DNA from: Actinomucor elegans | Lineage: Eukaryota > Mucoromycota > Mucoromycetes > Mucorales > Mucoraceae | Direction: 5' to 3' | DNA: 64,000 nucleotides | Assembly (NCBI GenBank): GCA_026027325.1 | Contig: JAMSLZ010000002.1 | Coordinates: 1,860,001 to 1,924,000 of the forward strand | In this document: positions 1-11,127 of the stretch, piece by piece | How the letters are laid out: the number at the start of each line of letters is the position of its first letter | Position numbering within the stretch: the stretch's first letter is position 1 | Made by a program: the position numbers and the translations under genes | Notes under the pieces: generated by a model | What the model saw: only the letters and a program-made list of their open reading frames with translations | What the model was told of the DNA's origin: nothing | Databases searched by the model: none

Positions 1-432
1 AAAATGACAGGCTCAAATGGCGAACAGCGATTTCATCACAGTGCGGTATGATGACTGTACCACCCGCATTTCAAGAAATCTAGAAGCGCATTCTAATGTA
101 TTGCAGTCTAGTGCGTTTCTAGTATATTACAGTCTAGTACTGAATAATCAAAATGAATGTTTTTTTTGGAGTATTATTATTATATTGACAGGTGATTAGA
201 CCTCCAAACAATAAAAAGATCTGATAATAGTGCACAGTTATCTTTATATAGAAACCATGTAAAATCTGGGGTAAAACTCGGATAAAACCGGGCGTCTTTT
301 AGAGCGAGTTTGTCCGCATTTTTGAGCTCAAAGAAGTAAACATTATTTTGATTTAATACAAATGTGATTTTATTTTTTTTATAATGAATGAGGAATATGC
401 TAAGATTATGTTTTTTTATATGACAATATGAT

Positions 433-1083
433 TTAAATGATGGCTGCAAAGGATGATAATGAATGAGATGGTATCAGGATAGGTCTACAGAAATCATGTA
501 GACTATGTTGTTGGCAATGTTCTGTTAAAGTAGTATAAGCAGCAGCAGCGGCCACAACCGCAATAACAATTTGTTCTGGAGTAGGTAATGGTGACTCATT
601 AATCTGAATCTTGGGCAACTCTTTCACTGGTGGTGTAACCTTCTGTACTTCAACTACTGGCTCTGCTGCTTCGATCTGCTTAACTGGCTCTGTTTCTACT
701 ACTTCGATCTGTTTGACTGGCTCAGGTTCAATGACTTCGACCTTCTTGACTGGCTCAGGTTCTACCACTTCAACCTTCTTGGCTTCAACAGGAGCAGGGC
801 CAAGGGCCATCTTCTTGGCAGGAGGAGCATAGTCTTCATTATGATCTTCAGAAGCCAATACTCTGCGATTGAAACGGGGAGTACGCTTGTTCAAGAGATC
901 TTCTGCTTTGTTCATGGTGTTGGATAACAAGAGTCTTTCACGAACAGCGTATTGAGGTCTGCGTCTTTTGTCATCTCTATCCAACTTTTTGATAGCAAGT
1001 GTATAGGCTTTGTTAGCGACTTGTCTTGGCGATAAATTTGAATTGTTGGTCATGTTGGTTTTCTTGAAAATAGGGAAAGCCAT
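433..1083 (-). CDS. Hypothetical protein with Lys/Glu/Pro repeats
   Basis: Intact single-exon frame of 216 residues; the first ATG (1081-1083) is taken as start. I do not recognise the family. The N-terminal 75 residues are basic and look folded (RQVANKAYTLAIKKLDRDD, then RRRPQYAVRERLL). Residues of roughly 100-150 are a low-complexity stretch of 11-residue units of the type VKKVEVIEPEP, repeated about four times; in the DNA this is a run of ACTGGCTC-containing units spaced about 33 bp. The C-terminus has an alanine-rich, mildly hydrophobic patch (VVAAAAAYTTL). No signal peptide or clear membrane span. The repeat makes the plus-strand frame at 611-832 also open, but that frame is a shadow. 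A short coding exon could be missing at either end. The gene is likely real because the frame is long and protein-like; the function is unknown. Confidence 0.6.
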   Translation of the reverse strand: MAFPIFKKTNMTNNSNLSPRQVANKAYTLAIKKLDRDDKRRRPQYAVRERLLLSNTMNKAEDLLNKRTPRFNRRVLASEDHNEDYAPPAKKMALGPAPVEAKKVEVVEPEPVKKVEVIEPEPVKQIEVVETEPVKQIEAAEPVVEVQKVTPPVKELPKIQINESPLPTPEQIVIAVVAAAAAYTTLTEHCQQHSLHDFCRPILIPSHSLSSFAAII

Positions 1084-4000
1084 TTTTTATAATAATATTT
1101 AATTATGAAGTAAAATAGGAGGATGGAATAATGAACAAACAGTTAAGAATAGTGTTGAATAGGTTATAATACTACTTTTCATTGAATAACTGAAGAGAAG
1201 TATTATTTTTTTTTTTTTTGCTAGTATATAGTAGTGTGATGGATCAAAGAAAAGGGAAGAGGGGAAAAAAAGAGGTTATTTTATACTTGCAGAAAAAAAA
1301 AAAAAAAAAAAACTGAGCCTAGAATAATATGGCCAATATCGGAACTGTAGGCATATGAAACTGCGGGTTCCAGGGACTTCTAAATAAAAAGCGAGGCTTT
1401 TTTTTTCCTAGTGACCCGTCCCCCCCTAAGCCCACCAGCATGAGTTAAATATCCTTTCAGGCTCAAGATGATGGCTCGTGTTTACTCTTGGTTCCGGTTT
1501 GCCCCATGGTCCAGCAAGTGCACTTCTTTAGCTTAACGGAGTTAATCAAGTGTTTCACGTATTCATATCAACTAGCAAACTTTTTTACAGAATCCGATAG
1601 CGCTAAAAGAAGGGACTTGTAATTAAATCATTTTGCACCGTCATCAGTCTCATCACCTAAGATCAATTCTTTAGTCTAGAAAATATACCTTTCCAGTGAG
1701 AACTAGAAGCACATGACTGTCTAGAAACTTACTGTCTCTTTATGTTCGCATGGATGGCACAGTTAAATGTTTCTGTAAAAGAAATCTTTACTAGATTTGG
1801 ATTGTTCATTGTGATGAAACCGTGTGTATCTTCTCTTCACCCGATAATAGCCTTCATTGTTCTAGATATGCAATCTTTTAGTCTTATCTTTGCTAATAAT
1901 TGTAATCTACTAGCTTTAGTTATGATACCATTTGGTCTTGTATACAATAACATGGATGAAAAAATCAGGTTACTGGATAGATATCATGGAGCCGCTGATT
2001 ATTTTATATCGAAACACCTGCTCAAAAAGCAGTTAATTAGATCGATTAGTTAGTTGTGTATTTGCGCAATTGTAATTGCATACCAGCATATAAATAGCCG
2101 AGTTATTTACTTAGTAACGAGTTCGTATCTTATGTTCGAGAGCAAGATTTGATTGCTTCTTGCCTTTTCTTATGTATAATAAGAACCCATTGGTTTTTCC
2201 TGGATATTTCACCTGGTATATGAGCTTGTTATATAATCAATTAACAAAGAATTGAACACATAGATCTTGGCGGGGAACTCCGTTGCTCAATGCACGTTCA
2301 TAACAGTGTTGGTGATCATTTGTGATACCATTGAAAGTATCCTGTTTCTTAGTATATAACATAATCTATTTGGAGAAATAAATATGCTTTTTTCATTAGT
2401 AAGGTTGTTAATATGTCTACTGATCTCTCTCACTTAGATGGCAAAGCTGTATCGTATATACGAATGCGGGATTATCTTTCATCTTCAGTCTAGCCATTAG
2501 GAGGTTCTAGATCGGGAAATAGAATTATCTAGAGTAGAACAAAAGCACTTTCTCGTTACGTCAAGATGCAGGCGACTGCGGTACGTACTAGTTTACCAGA
2601 TATTTTTTTTAAAGATATGCTCGATGTAAGTATACAAAATAGTTGATTTCACTGATTAGCGGAGATTAAACGTCAGGGTTCTTCATGAACAGACCACTCG
2701 TCAAAATTTTTTGGAATTATACAATCCTTCTTACAGAACTTGTGTTATTCAAAGTAAAAAATAAAAAAATTACAAGTTTCATTAAAATGTTCAAACCTTC
2801 AATCTGTAATGGCAGCTTTTTACAATGATAATATCGATTTTTAGGACAAAATCAACTAATTAAAGTATATTTTCATTGGTCAATGAGGTATAAAGAATGA
2901 TCCACCAAATTCTTACCCTGGCTTTATTATTCATGACAAAGCATTGTATATGAGCAACGGATACCTCCATAAACATTATTCAGAATAAAGAGAAGTGCCG
3001 AATAGCATAAATATCAGTCTGTGATTTGCTTAATTTATCCAGTTGCTATTGATAAAAAGTGGATTCTTTTTTTTTAGAGAGTATAGCCACAACTCGAGTA
3101 TCCTTGTACTATAAACTTTATTTTTTATTTTTTACTCACTCTCAAGTATCCCAAACCTATGTTCTTTCATAGAGTACGCCTCAAAATACCGTGGTCGCGT
3201 TCCATAATAAGTAATCAAGGTACGAAATTTTAGGCCCAAGCGTACGCTCTGGGGAATTTTCAGCTCTGATCATATTATTCCCAACTTCTCTACGTTTTCT
3301 CGACTGATTCTAGTTTAAAATTCCATCCGATAATTTTTACATGATCAGAAGTAAGCAGTACACCTACGATATCTATAGTTTAATGGAAATACAATGAGTA
3401 TACCATGTACTGCAAGTTACTGCATTTCTATTTTTTTTCTTAAAAAAAACTTAGAATTCATGATCCATATAATGACTTGACCAATCCTCAGAAAACGTCA
3501 CATCTAATGTATAGATCATAGCCAAAGTATATCCATACTACTGTACTAAAACCTTTGTTTCACTGAAATATGGCAAACTCCAATTACCTGCAATCCATTG
3601 CATGCATATTATGTAATTTACCTGCCACGCTTAATCTGTTCAATCCCCGGATTCCAATTAAACTCGTTGAGAAAATCTTGGAAGTCACTTATAATTCATA
3701 GATAGCTTTAAGTATTGAGATGAAAAACTATACATTTGTTGATACGAAATTAAATTCCCCGCAAATTTGGTTAGTGGCTACATTAACTATTTACTAGTTG
3801 CTTTAATCTCTAATGACAGTAGTTTGATCTCCGTTAGAAAACTCAATTAAATAGCCGCTAAATCCTTTTTTTTTTCCTGAGGATCTTCCAGTGCCAGGGT
3901 GAATGGTAAACATAAGATCATTTGGTGGGCCGTGCTGCCAGTAAATGTTTCATGATAACAAACACATGCTGTTTATGAATTGTTTGTGGTAGTAAACTAT

Positions 4001-4265
4001 ACTAGATTCTTCGCTGGGATTACATAGTATCATCATAAATGCTATATAGCCAAAAGAAGTGAAATGAACAAAAAGTACATTTTCTTGTCACACGCACTTC
4101 TTTATAATACAAAGTGTCAAGGCCTTTTTTATATGAGGGCCTTTTCTGCACGTGAAAAGCTGTAAGCAAAGTATCCAATAACATTGAAGCAAAAAAAATG
4201 AGTACCTTACTTTTCATTTCTTTTCTTTTTTTCTCTTTCTTATTCTTTTCCCCTAATATAATCAA
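1084..4265. other. Intergenic region, no supported gene
   Basis: About 3.2 kb between the gene starting at 1083 (-) and the bHLH gene. It contains poly(A)/poly(T) runs near 1200 and 1295, AT-rich DNA and frequent stops in all frames. An open frame at 1742-2053 lacks any recognisable motif or splice support. I see no RNA gene. Confidence 0.5.
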
Positions 4266-5008
4266 ATGTCACAACAGCAGCAACAACAGCAACAGCAGCA
4301 ACAACAACAACAGGCACAGCAAGACAACACGAGTAGTAATAGTAGTAATTCCTATAGAAATGCACTCATGATACCCGGTAATAATGCTTATTCGACATTT
4401 CGACCGAGAGTATTAACCATGTATATACCGTTTAGATGAAGAAAGTTCAAGACAACCCAATGTCACCAACAGAAAAAGAAGTTATGGCCAAGAACAATTG
4501 GATGAAGAAGTCGATACCGAAGAGAACAAGAAAGAAAGAAAAGGACGTAAAGCACCTCATGAGTTATTAACAGACGCTGAAAAGAAAGCCAATCATATCG
4601 CGTCTGAAAAGAAGCGTAGACAGAATATTCGACTTGGGTTCGATCAATTAATAGAAATTGTGCCTTCTTTAACGCAAGGCAATCGATCCGAAGCATTCAT
4701 ATTACAGAAATGTAAGCAAAAATCTACAATTCCCAAAAAAAAGCGTGAGAAACTAATATTTGGTATTAGCGGTGGATCATATTCGACATTTAATCAATGT
4801 CAAAAACGATTTAAAGAGTCAAATAAGAGATCTTCAAGGCGTATTAGGTGAACCGTAAGTAATCAAAACATATAATAGAAATAAAAACTAACAATTCTGT
4901 CTATAGAAACTATGATGAGGATGTAAGTGAAGCAGTGGATGACTATGATTATGTACTAACCCTTTATTATAGTCTTCGGAAGATGATTTGACTTACTCTT
5001 CATATTAG
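4266..5008 (+). CDS. bHLH transcription factor, INO4-like
   Basis: Five exons: 4266-4377, 4436-4711, 4770-4854, 4907-4922 and 4973-5008; phases agree and give 174 residues. Residues 2-20 are a polyglutamine run. A charged linker leads into a bHLH domain at about 88-150: the basic region (NHIASEKKRRQNIR) carries the E-x-x-R-R DNA contacts of E-box binders. Helix 1 and a short loop (SLTQGNRSEA) follow, and helix 2 (ILQKSVDHIRHLI) only appears after removing the intron 4712-4769. A short acidic C-terminus ends the protein. The basic region and loop resemble yeast Ino4 and related fungal E-box factors, which act as heterodimers on lipid genes; that target set is an inference. A second bHLH gene of SREBP type lies at 25428-27368. 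Confidence 0.8.
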
Positions 5009-6865
5009 CATCTTATAATAAAATACATTTTTTGATCATTGAGTTTTAATTTAAAGGCTTCGATCAATGGTTTGTAAACTTGAAATCATCTATGCTAATT
5101 TGATCTGATCTGATCTGATCTGACAACCATTACAATCAGATCAAAGAATAAATCACGGAAAATCATATCTAGGATATCAATCTGCCGAGAGTATACCTTG
5201 ATTTCCGGGAAGCATGTAAATCGACATGATTTCTATCATATAAATGAATTTTGGTATTAATATAACAATTTGGACAGATGCGACAGTCTGATATACATAT
5301 ATATATATATGTACTGATAGTCATAGGCCGTGCGGTATTTTAAATCAACGTTTGAAATAACACCGAGTCCACATCCCCCTAAAATTGTGTATACATTGGT
5401 ATCTATCAAGGATACATCTTTTTTTTTTCCAGTAAAAAAGCGCAACAGATCTTTTCTTTTTTAATAAAACGGTTTTATGATCAAAAGTTGAAATTGACAA
5501 GTGTTTCAAGTTGATATAGACTTTGGCTGTTAAGGAAATCGGAGTGTATGAGTTGAGGGTAGACCTGCCCAACCCCATTGGAATCGTTAGAACGCGTTTT
5601 ATTCCTATGATAAGCCGATATAAACCAATGAGTTCCGGGCAAAATAGAAAAGCAAACATGTACTTTCTAATAAACAAACTCCTATGACTATAAGCCAATA
5701 GACGGTAGATAGTTGTGAATATGTAATGTTTGATGCTTCTGCGGACTATTATCTTTTCTTCTATAGTATGATCTTACATTATGAATGGATTCTAACTAGA
5801 AAGGTTGTCGCAAAAAAAAAGGCTTCTATTCAAGCTTAGTTTTCTCTCTGATTATGTATACGAGCACTTTCTATAGATAGTAGGAAGAAAAATGATTGCC
5901 TTTCCATTCATGACCTACATGCGCCTATCCTTCTCTCAAAATACTAGTTATCTTTCATTGATATCCTTACTAGAGAAATAGACCTATTCCAATAAAGCTG
6001 TACACCAGTTGATGTAACACCAGACCGTTTTTTAGAAGATGTGATACATTAAGCATTAGCGCCGATAAAAAGAAAGCTTCTGATAGTATGTACCAACACT
6101 CTTCGGCTCATCGGTGCCTGATCGAGCTAATAGTAGCGAAGAAGTAAAAGACTTGTATTCAAAAGCATATACGCAGTCTAATGTCCATTATCGTATATAA
6201 ATGGCTTGGCTGGTATAAAACAGTCAGGTAACACTGCTACAAAAAAAAAAGGTACGCTACAATTACAATATAAATATATATGTCCATAAACCCTCAAAGT
6301 AAGAGAGAGTAGATATGCTATTGATCTAATAGTGTATCAACATAGGCGGCCCTTAGGAACATAATCGCTCTAGGGATTCTCAGTAGATATACATTATCTG
6401 TGCCTTGAGTTTCGGTGTAATAAGACTACGACAAATCATGATTTGTCTGTTTCTACTTCACTTGATATCATCAAGTTTATTACTTATATGCTTATTGGAA
6501 ATTATAAAGAAAAAGAAAAAGAGAAAGAGAGACAGAGATCAATTTGACCAAAGATTAATTCAAAGCCTGACCACCCAGAGAGTTATATAAGCAAAAAGAT
6601 GTATCAATGGATCTAATAGGTACATTGATCGAGCTATAATACATACGTATTTTCAGTAACTATATGTCCTGGAAATCAAAATATGAAACATATAACAAGA
6701 TGTCTACGCGTATTGGCCTTTGCTTAATGGCTATGGCTTAATGGATGATTCCATGACTGTTTAGAATATAAATAAAAAAGTATAAAAGTAATTATTTTCC
6801 CTCTCTTTCCTCTTTAGACCTTTTTTTTTTTGTTACTTGTCGAAATTTACATCAACTGTGTCTAG
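5009..6865. other. Intergenic region with a pentanucleotide microsatellite
   Basis: A (TGATC)n array of four and a half units lies at 5101-5123, and a short (AT)n run near 5297-5310. Open frames at 5345-5698 and 6405-6590 have no motif or homology I recognise. The last 100 bp contain a pyrimidine-rich tract that fits the promoter/5' leader of the PHD gene at 6866. Confidence 0.45.
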
Positions 6866-7451
6866 ATGAAACATCCTATAGATAGTAAAGTGAAAGGGTT
6901 GTCCGTGGTCGAGGTTAGCCATGATCTTGAAGCAATTTGGCATTACACAGAACCTAATGTCAGAGGAAGGAAAAGGTACAATGAATCAGAAAGCGGCAGT
7001 GGCTTCATTTTCAACGTTTTTTGATAGGAAAAGATTCAATCAGAAAAAGAAGCAGAAAAAGAAGCACAACAAGGTACATAGTATACAATGGTGAGCTTCA
7101 ATCACTCACTATCCTTTTAGAACAATGATGACTGTTCTGCCTGTGGTGAAATAGTAGGCCAAATGATTTGCTGTGATGCTTGTCCCAATGTCTTTCACTT
7201 TACTTGTGTAGAACCACCTATCCTTGATATTAATCAAGTAGGTGACACTTGGTACTGTAGTAAATGTGCATATGCAAAGGTAATAGCCAATATACATTAT
7301 ATGGTACATACTAATGGACAGGGAAAAAAAGATCACAGATGCTACTGCAAAAGAAGAAAGTTTCTTCAAAGAACTACTTGATAGTCTAGATGGCAGAAAT
7401 CCTACAACATTTAGATTGTCAGAATATATTGTCCATCACTTTGAAGGCAGT

Positions 7452-7489
<38 letters not shown>

Positions 7490-8189
7490 TACAAAGCTAT
7501 TTGACACGTAACACGCGTTCTATCTACTAGTTGAATATGATAAATACGGACAGTACACAGACACTAGTATCATCAAATTTCCAAAGTACAAGTACATATT
7601 GGTCCATAACATCTTTATTTATTTATCTTTACATGTATTGACCTATTGTTGTGTAGAAATGGCCAGACTATACTACCTGATTATCATCCGTTCAAAGACA
7701 AGCATGGTCATTCCATTGTTTGCTATTCATGTCGAAAGTCAGCTCTTAAACAAGCCATTATTGCTTGTGATTATTGTCCTTTATATTGGCATCTCGACTG
7801 TCTGGACCCTCCTCGAACTATACCACCTAATCCAGCTAAAAAATGGATGTGTCCATTACATATAGAGCACACTATCGCAAGTATACATTCCAATCTGTGT
7901 AGATCATTATGACAGCTAATTCGGTTTTTAATAGAGGCCACCAAGAAGATTGAAGAATCCTACAAATACCACAAGTGTTGTACTTTCTCCACCAGCGTGC
8001 GCTTACCGGAATTATCTTAGCCATATCGTTGACGACCAGCAGGAAGACAAAGAAAATCATCCAGACAAAAAGAAAAAGACCTATAATAATACTGCTAAAA
8101 GCAAAAATGGCACACTATACCAGCTCCCAAATGTACCATTCCAACTTGCCTTTGGAAATCATGCCAGAAAGCAGAAACATTATGTATAA
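6866..8189 (+). CDS. Two-PHD-finger chromatin protein, Rco1/PHF12-like
   Basis: Proposed exons 6866-6975, 7028-7073, 7121-7279, 7332-7449, 7531-7591, 7657-7876 and 7935-8189 give 322 residues. PHD finger 1 is coded in exon 3 (CSACG, CCDACP, FHFTCV, WYCSKC) and has the full C4HC3 ligand set. PHD finger 2 is in exon 6 (CYSCR, ACDYCP, WHLDCLDPP, WMCPLH). Two PHD fingers with the CDYCPLYWHLDC signature are typical of Rco1 (Rpd3S histone deacetylase complex) and PHF12. Intron 4 contains a run of 42 A (7456-7497). Two junctions are unusual: the start of exon 4 needs an AAAAAAAG acceptor 10 bp past a CAG, and exon 6/7 reads best with a GC donor (GCAAGT) at 7877. The stop at 8187-8189 faces the bZIP gene. 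Confidence 0.75.
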
Positions 8190-8908
8190 AATAAAGAAAT
8201 ATTGTTACTATACTGAACACGTATTATTATTATATGATAAGTCGCATCTTGATTCACTGGAAAGCATGGACTGAAACGTATGTCTACCACCACCACCATG
8301 GTATTTTGATTGATAGATGTTGTTGGGACTGATAGAATAATACCCTAACACAACTAAAGACCTAAATCAAGCTCATAAAATAGGGAGTTGTATATCATGC
8401 AAATCAATCTTTTTAATGGATGCACTTTAATAATCCCATCATACGGCAGACACATGTTAAAGGTATTTAAAAAAATATGACAATACAGCTTATCTAGAGC
8501 AATATTTTCATATTTACTTGTGCATGATACTTATGCTATTCTAAATACCGTTCAATTGTACAAAACTCTTATTATTACTATAAAGTGCATATTTGTGTTT
8601 AGTGATCTTTCATTTGCTTTTTTTTATTTTTATTTTTAGACTTGAAATTCTGTTACTCTTGCTTCCAGGTTATCCATTAGCAAAACTATTATTTTTATTG
8701 GCCGACGAGATTGGGTATGATGGATCGCCCATGAATTAATTTGATAAAAGAATTCTTCGGTAAGCCAACTGATCACCAACGAATAGAGTTATCGCTTATA
8801 AGACGAGATTGGTATTTAACATAAAATGAATAATTTTTCAAGATAAATCGAGATTAATTAGAGAAGAAACTATATAACCCCCAAATTTATGATGTTTTCG
8901 CTCTCTAG

Positions 8909-8942
<34 letters not shown>

Positions 8943-9387
8943 CTTTTTCAAATCTTAAGCTATTGGAAAACGAATCCCATAAGCGCTCATAATCTTTAAT
9001 ACTACTAGTGATTTTTAATTTCAGATTTAAAAACTTCAATTTCTAAGCGTAGAAAATTAAACTTTGTAGGGTTGATCAATATAAAAAAAACTCTCAACTG
9101 ATCTCAGTCAAATGCTGCATCAGTCAAATTCATGTTCAAAATGAGCTGCTACATCCAGCAGAACCTTAATTAGATTCGAATATATTTAAAATCTAGTTTA
9201 CTTTTATCAATCTATTAATTGAATGATGCAATTCTAAACGCGTTTTTTCATTTCTTTTCAATTTTTTTTTAAAAAAAAAAAAAAGTTTAAATGGGCATAT
9301 GTATATAAAACATGAAAGGTGGATATAATGATGAGATGAATGCATTTTATTTTTGGATAATTGATTCTGAATGAACTAGTTTCATTA
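8190..9387. other. Convergent intergenic region with a poly(A) tract and a dispersed repeat copy
   Basis: About 1.2 kb between two convergent genes. It holds a 29-nt A run (8912-8940) and, at about 9093-9166, one copy of a short dispersed repeat that is also present near 35520, 35706, 57100 and 57268. No coding signal is seen. Confidence 0.5.
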
Positions 9388-10632
9388 TTAGAAAATGACT
9401 CCATCGTTTGTGTATATGAGAGTGTTACCTGTATTTTCATTGGTTAAAGTAGTTACAGCTGGATTATCCTGCTTTTCAAGAGATATAGCCTTTGTGCCAT
9501 CCTCATTATCATTATTATCCTGCACAACTACGGTAGGAACTGTACTGTTATTAGAGATCATTGATTGCTGTTGTGTTATTGGTGTAGTAGTTGGCTGATG
9601 CGTGGCTGCCATCACAGCAGCATTCAGAGCACTACTGTTTGTAGGTAACGGCCCACCCATACCCAATTTAGCATTTAGTTCCTTGACTTCCTTCATTAAT
9701 CGATAGCTTTCAGAACCTTCCATGGATCCCAAAGCCAATTTAGACTTGAGCTCTTCCACTTCTTTCACTAAATTCTCGTTCTCTTTCTCTAACTGTACAA
9801 TCTTTTCTTCCATCTCTTGGATATGTAACTTCTTCTTTTTGCGACACTCTTTAGCTGCAACACGGTTGCGTAACAAACGACGCTGACGGCGTTCATCATT
9901 TGATAAACTACGCGCGCTGGATCGTTTATTGTTATTATTACCGTCATCAGAAAGCGGGCTGCTATTGGGAGGTGTAGGGTGTAAGCCTGATCCGGAAGAT
10001 GGATGAGAAAGTTGAGGTGGTCCTGGTAAGGCTGTGATTACGTTACCACCTTGTTGGAGTTGCTGTAACAAGTTGGATGCTAAACTAGGGACAGCGATAG
10101 GTGAAACCATGGCTTGCGCTAAAGAAGAAGCGGTCAGGCTTGCGAGATCTTGTCCCTGAGCTTGTACGTAGTTTTGTAGCAATTGTTGTTGCTGAGGATC
10201 AGTAAGTAACTGAAGCCCAGGTGGTGGGGGAGGTGCATTCTGTGCCATTGTTAACAAAGCAGTGTTGTGATGATGAGGATGAGATGATTGTGCTTGAACC
10301 GCGCTTTCATTTGGATTAGTATCCGTATTCATCAAAGGCGTCGCAGTATCATTAGATGTAGATGTGATAGTGACTTCAGGTGTAGCTTCTGATTGCACGG
10401 CAGGTGTACCTTTATCTACCTCTGTTAACATATCCTCTGCCAAGGCAGTTTCCGAGGATTCTGCTTCAGTTTCATTATTTGGTTTCTCTTGTTCAGCTAC
10501 TTCCAATTTTATCGCTTTAGCTTCTCTGTTTTGTTCAACATTTTCATCAGCGGGACGTTTCAAGTTTGTAAAGTCAGCAATCTCGTCTGAAGTAGTTGTG
10601 TTTGCTGCAGTATGTTCGATAGAGCCAGACAT
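9388..10632 (-). CDS. bZIP transcription factor, CREB/ATF family
   Basis: Single exon. I choose the ATG at 10630-10632 (MSGSIEH), giving 414 residues; the frame stays open upstream but those residues are not regulator-like. The bZIP lies at about 243-305. The basic region reads RNRVAAKECRKKKK (N256), the N-x-x-A-A-x-x-C-R pattern of the CREB/ATF class, and runs directly into a heptad leucine zipper (IVQLEKENENLVKEVEEL). The N-terminal half is acidic and rich in Ser/Thr and Gln, with a PPPPPG patch, as in activation domains. The C-terminus is Thr/Gln-rich. A CRE-like TGACGTCG sits just upstream of the chosen start. Relatives such as Sko1 and Atf1 control stress responses; the role here is inferred from the class only. 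Confidence 0.85.
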   Translation of the reverse strand: MSGSIEHTAANTTTSDEIADFTNLKRPADENVEQNREAKAIKLEVAEQEKPNNETEAESSETALAEDMLTEVDKGTPAVQSEATPEVTITSTSNDTATPLMNTDTNPNESAVQAQSSHPHHHNTALLTMAQNAPPPPPGLQLLTDPQQQQLLQNYVQAQGQDLASLTASSLAQAMVSPIAVPSLASNLLQQLQQGGNVITALPGPPQLSHPSSGSGLHPTPPNSSPLSDDGNNNNKRSSARSLSNDERRQRRLLRNRVAAKECRKKKKLHIQEMEEKIVQLEKENENLVKEVEELKSKLALGSMEGSESYRLMKEVKELNAKLGMGGPLPTNSSALNAAVMAATHQPTTTPITQQQSMISNNSTVPTVVVQDNNDNEDGTKAISLEKQDNPAVTTLTNENTGNTLIYTNDGVIF

Positions 10633-10665
10633 TTTATTCTCAAGGAAAATATATATGAATTTGGG

Positions 10666-10673
10666 TGACGTCG
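10666..10673. promoter_or_regulatory. CRE-like site upstream of the bZIP gene
   Basis: TGACGTCG differs from the palindromic CRE (TGACGTCA) at one base and lies 34-41 bp upstream of the chosen bZIP start codon. CREB/ATF proteins bind CRE, so autoregulation is possible. A single match is weak evidence. Confidence 0.35.
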
Positions 10674-11053
10674 ATAGTTTTCTATAGTAGATATTTAGGA
10701 ACACAGCTTCTTTCATATATCTTCTCTTTCTTTCGCTTTAGTTGCACCTTTTCCCTACGGCCTTTTTTTTTTACCTCCTATTTTTACTTTTTCCTTTTCC
10801 CCGTTTGTTCAACTTACCAGTAGAGTTTGATATGGAGTAGACGAATGTTTGAGTGTTCTTTTCACTTTTTGTGTAGAGTTATATGCGTTTTATTTTATTG
10901 GATGAAATCCTTTGTAGGTCGGGAATAGTTTATTTTGATGACGAAAAAGAAGTTATGTCGACGTAATAAAAAAAGCAAAGAAAGAGGGAAACGATGACGA
11001 AGGCAAGAAAAAAATTTTCTTGATAAAAGAGATGGGTCACTTGATTCTGGTAA

Positions 11054-11127
11054 ACCAATCAAAACAGATCAGCTCTTTTTCTGTCACAATAAACCAATCA
11101 AATAATTCAGCGCGCAATAACCAATCA
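11054..11127. promoter_or_regulatory. Cluster of three CCAAT boxes
   Basis: ACCAATCA occurs exactly three times in 74 bp, at 11054-11061, 11093-11100 and 11120-11127, all in the same orientation. They lie about 420-495 bp upstream of the bZIP start. Repeated identical CCAAT cores are typical targets of the heterotrimeric HAP/CBF factor. Which transcript they serve is an inference; the bZIP gene is the only nearby gene that starts on this side. Confidence 0.5.

Noticed and set aside
1742..2053. 103-codon plus-strand frame
   Set aside because: No motif, no splice partner and AT-driven composition (Phe/Ile/Leu/Asn-rich); nothing distinguishes it from chance in AT-rich DNA.
5345..5698. 117-codon minus-strand frame
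   Set aside because: Composition is biased by A/T runs (KKK stretches from poly(T)); no recognisable domain.
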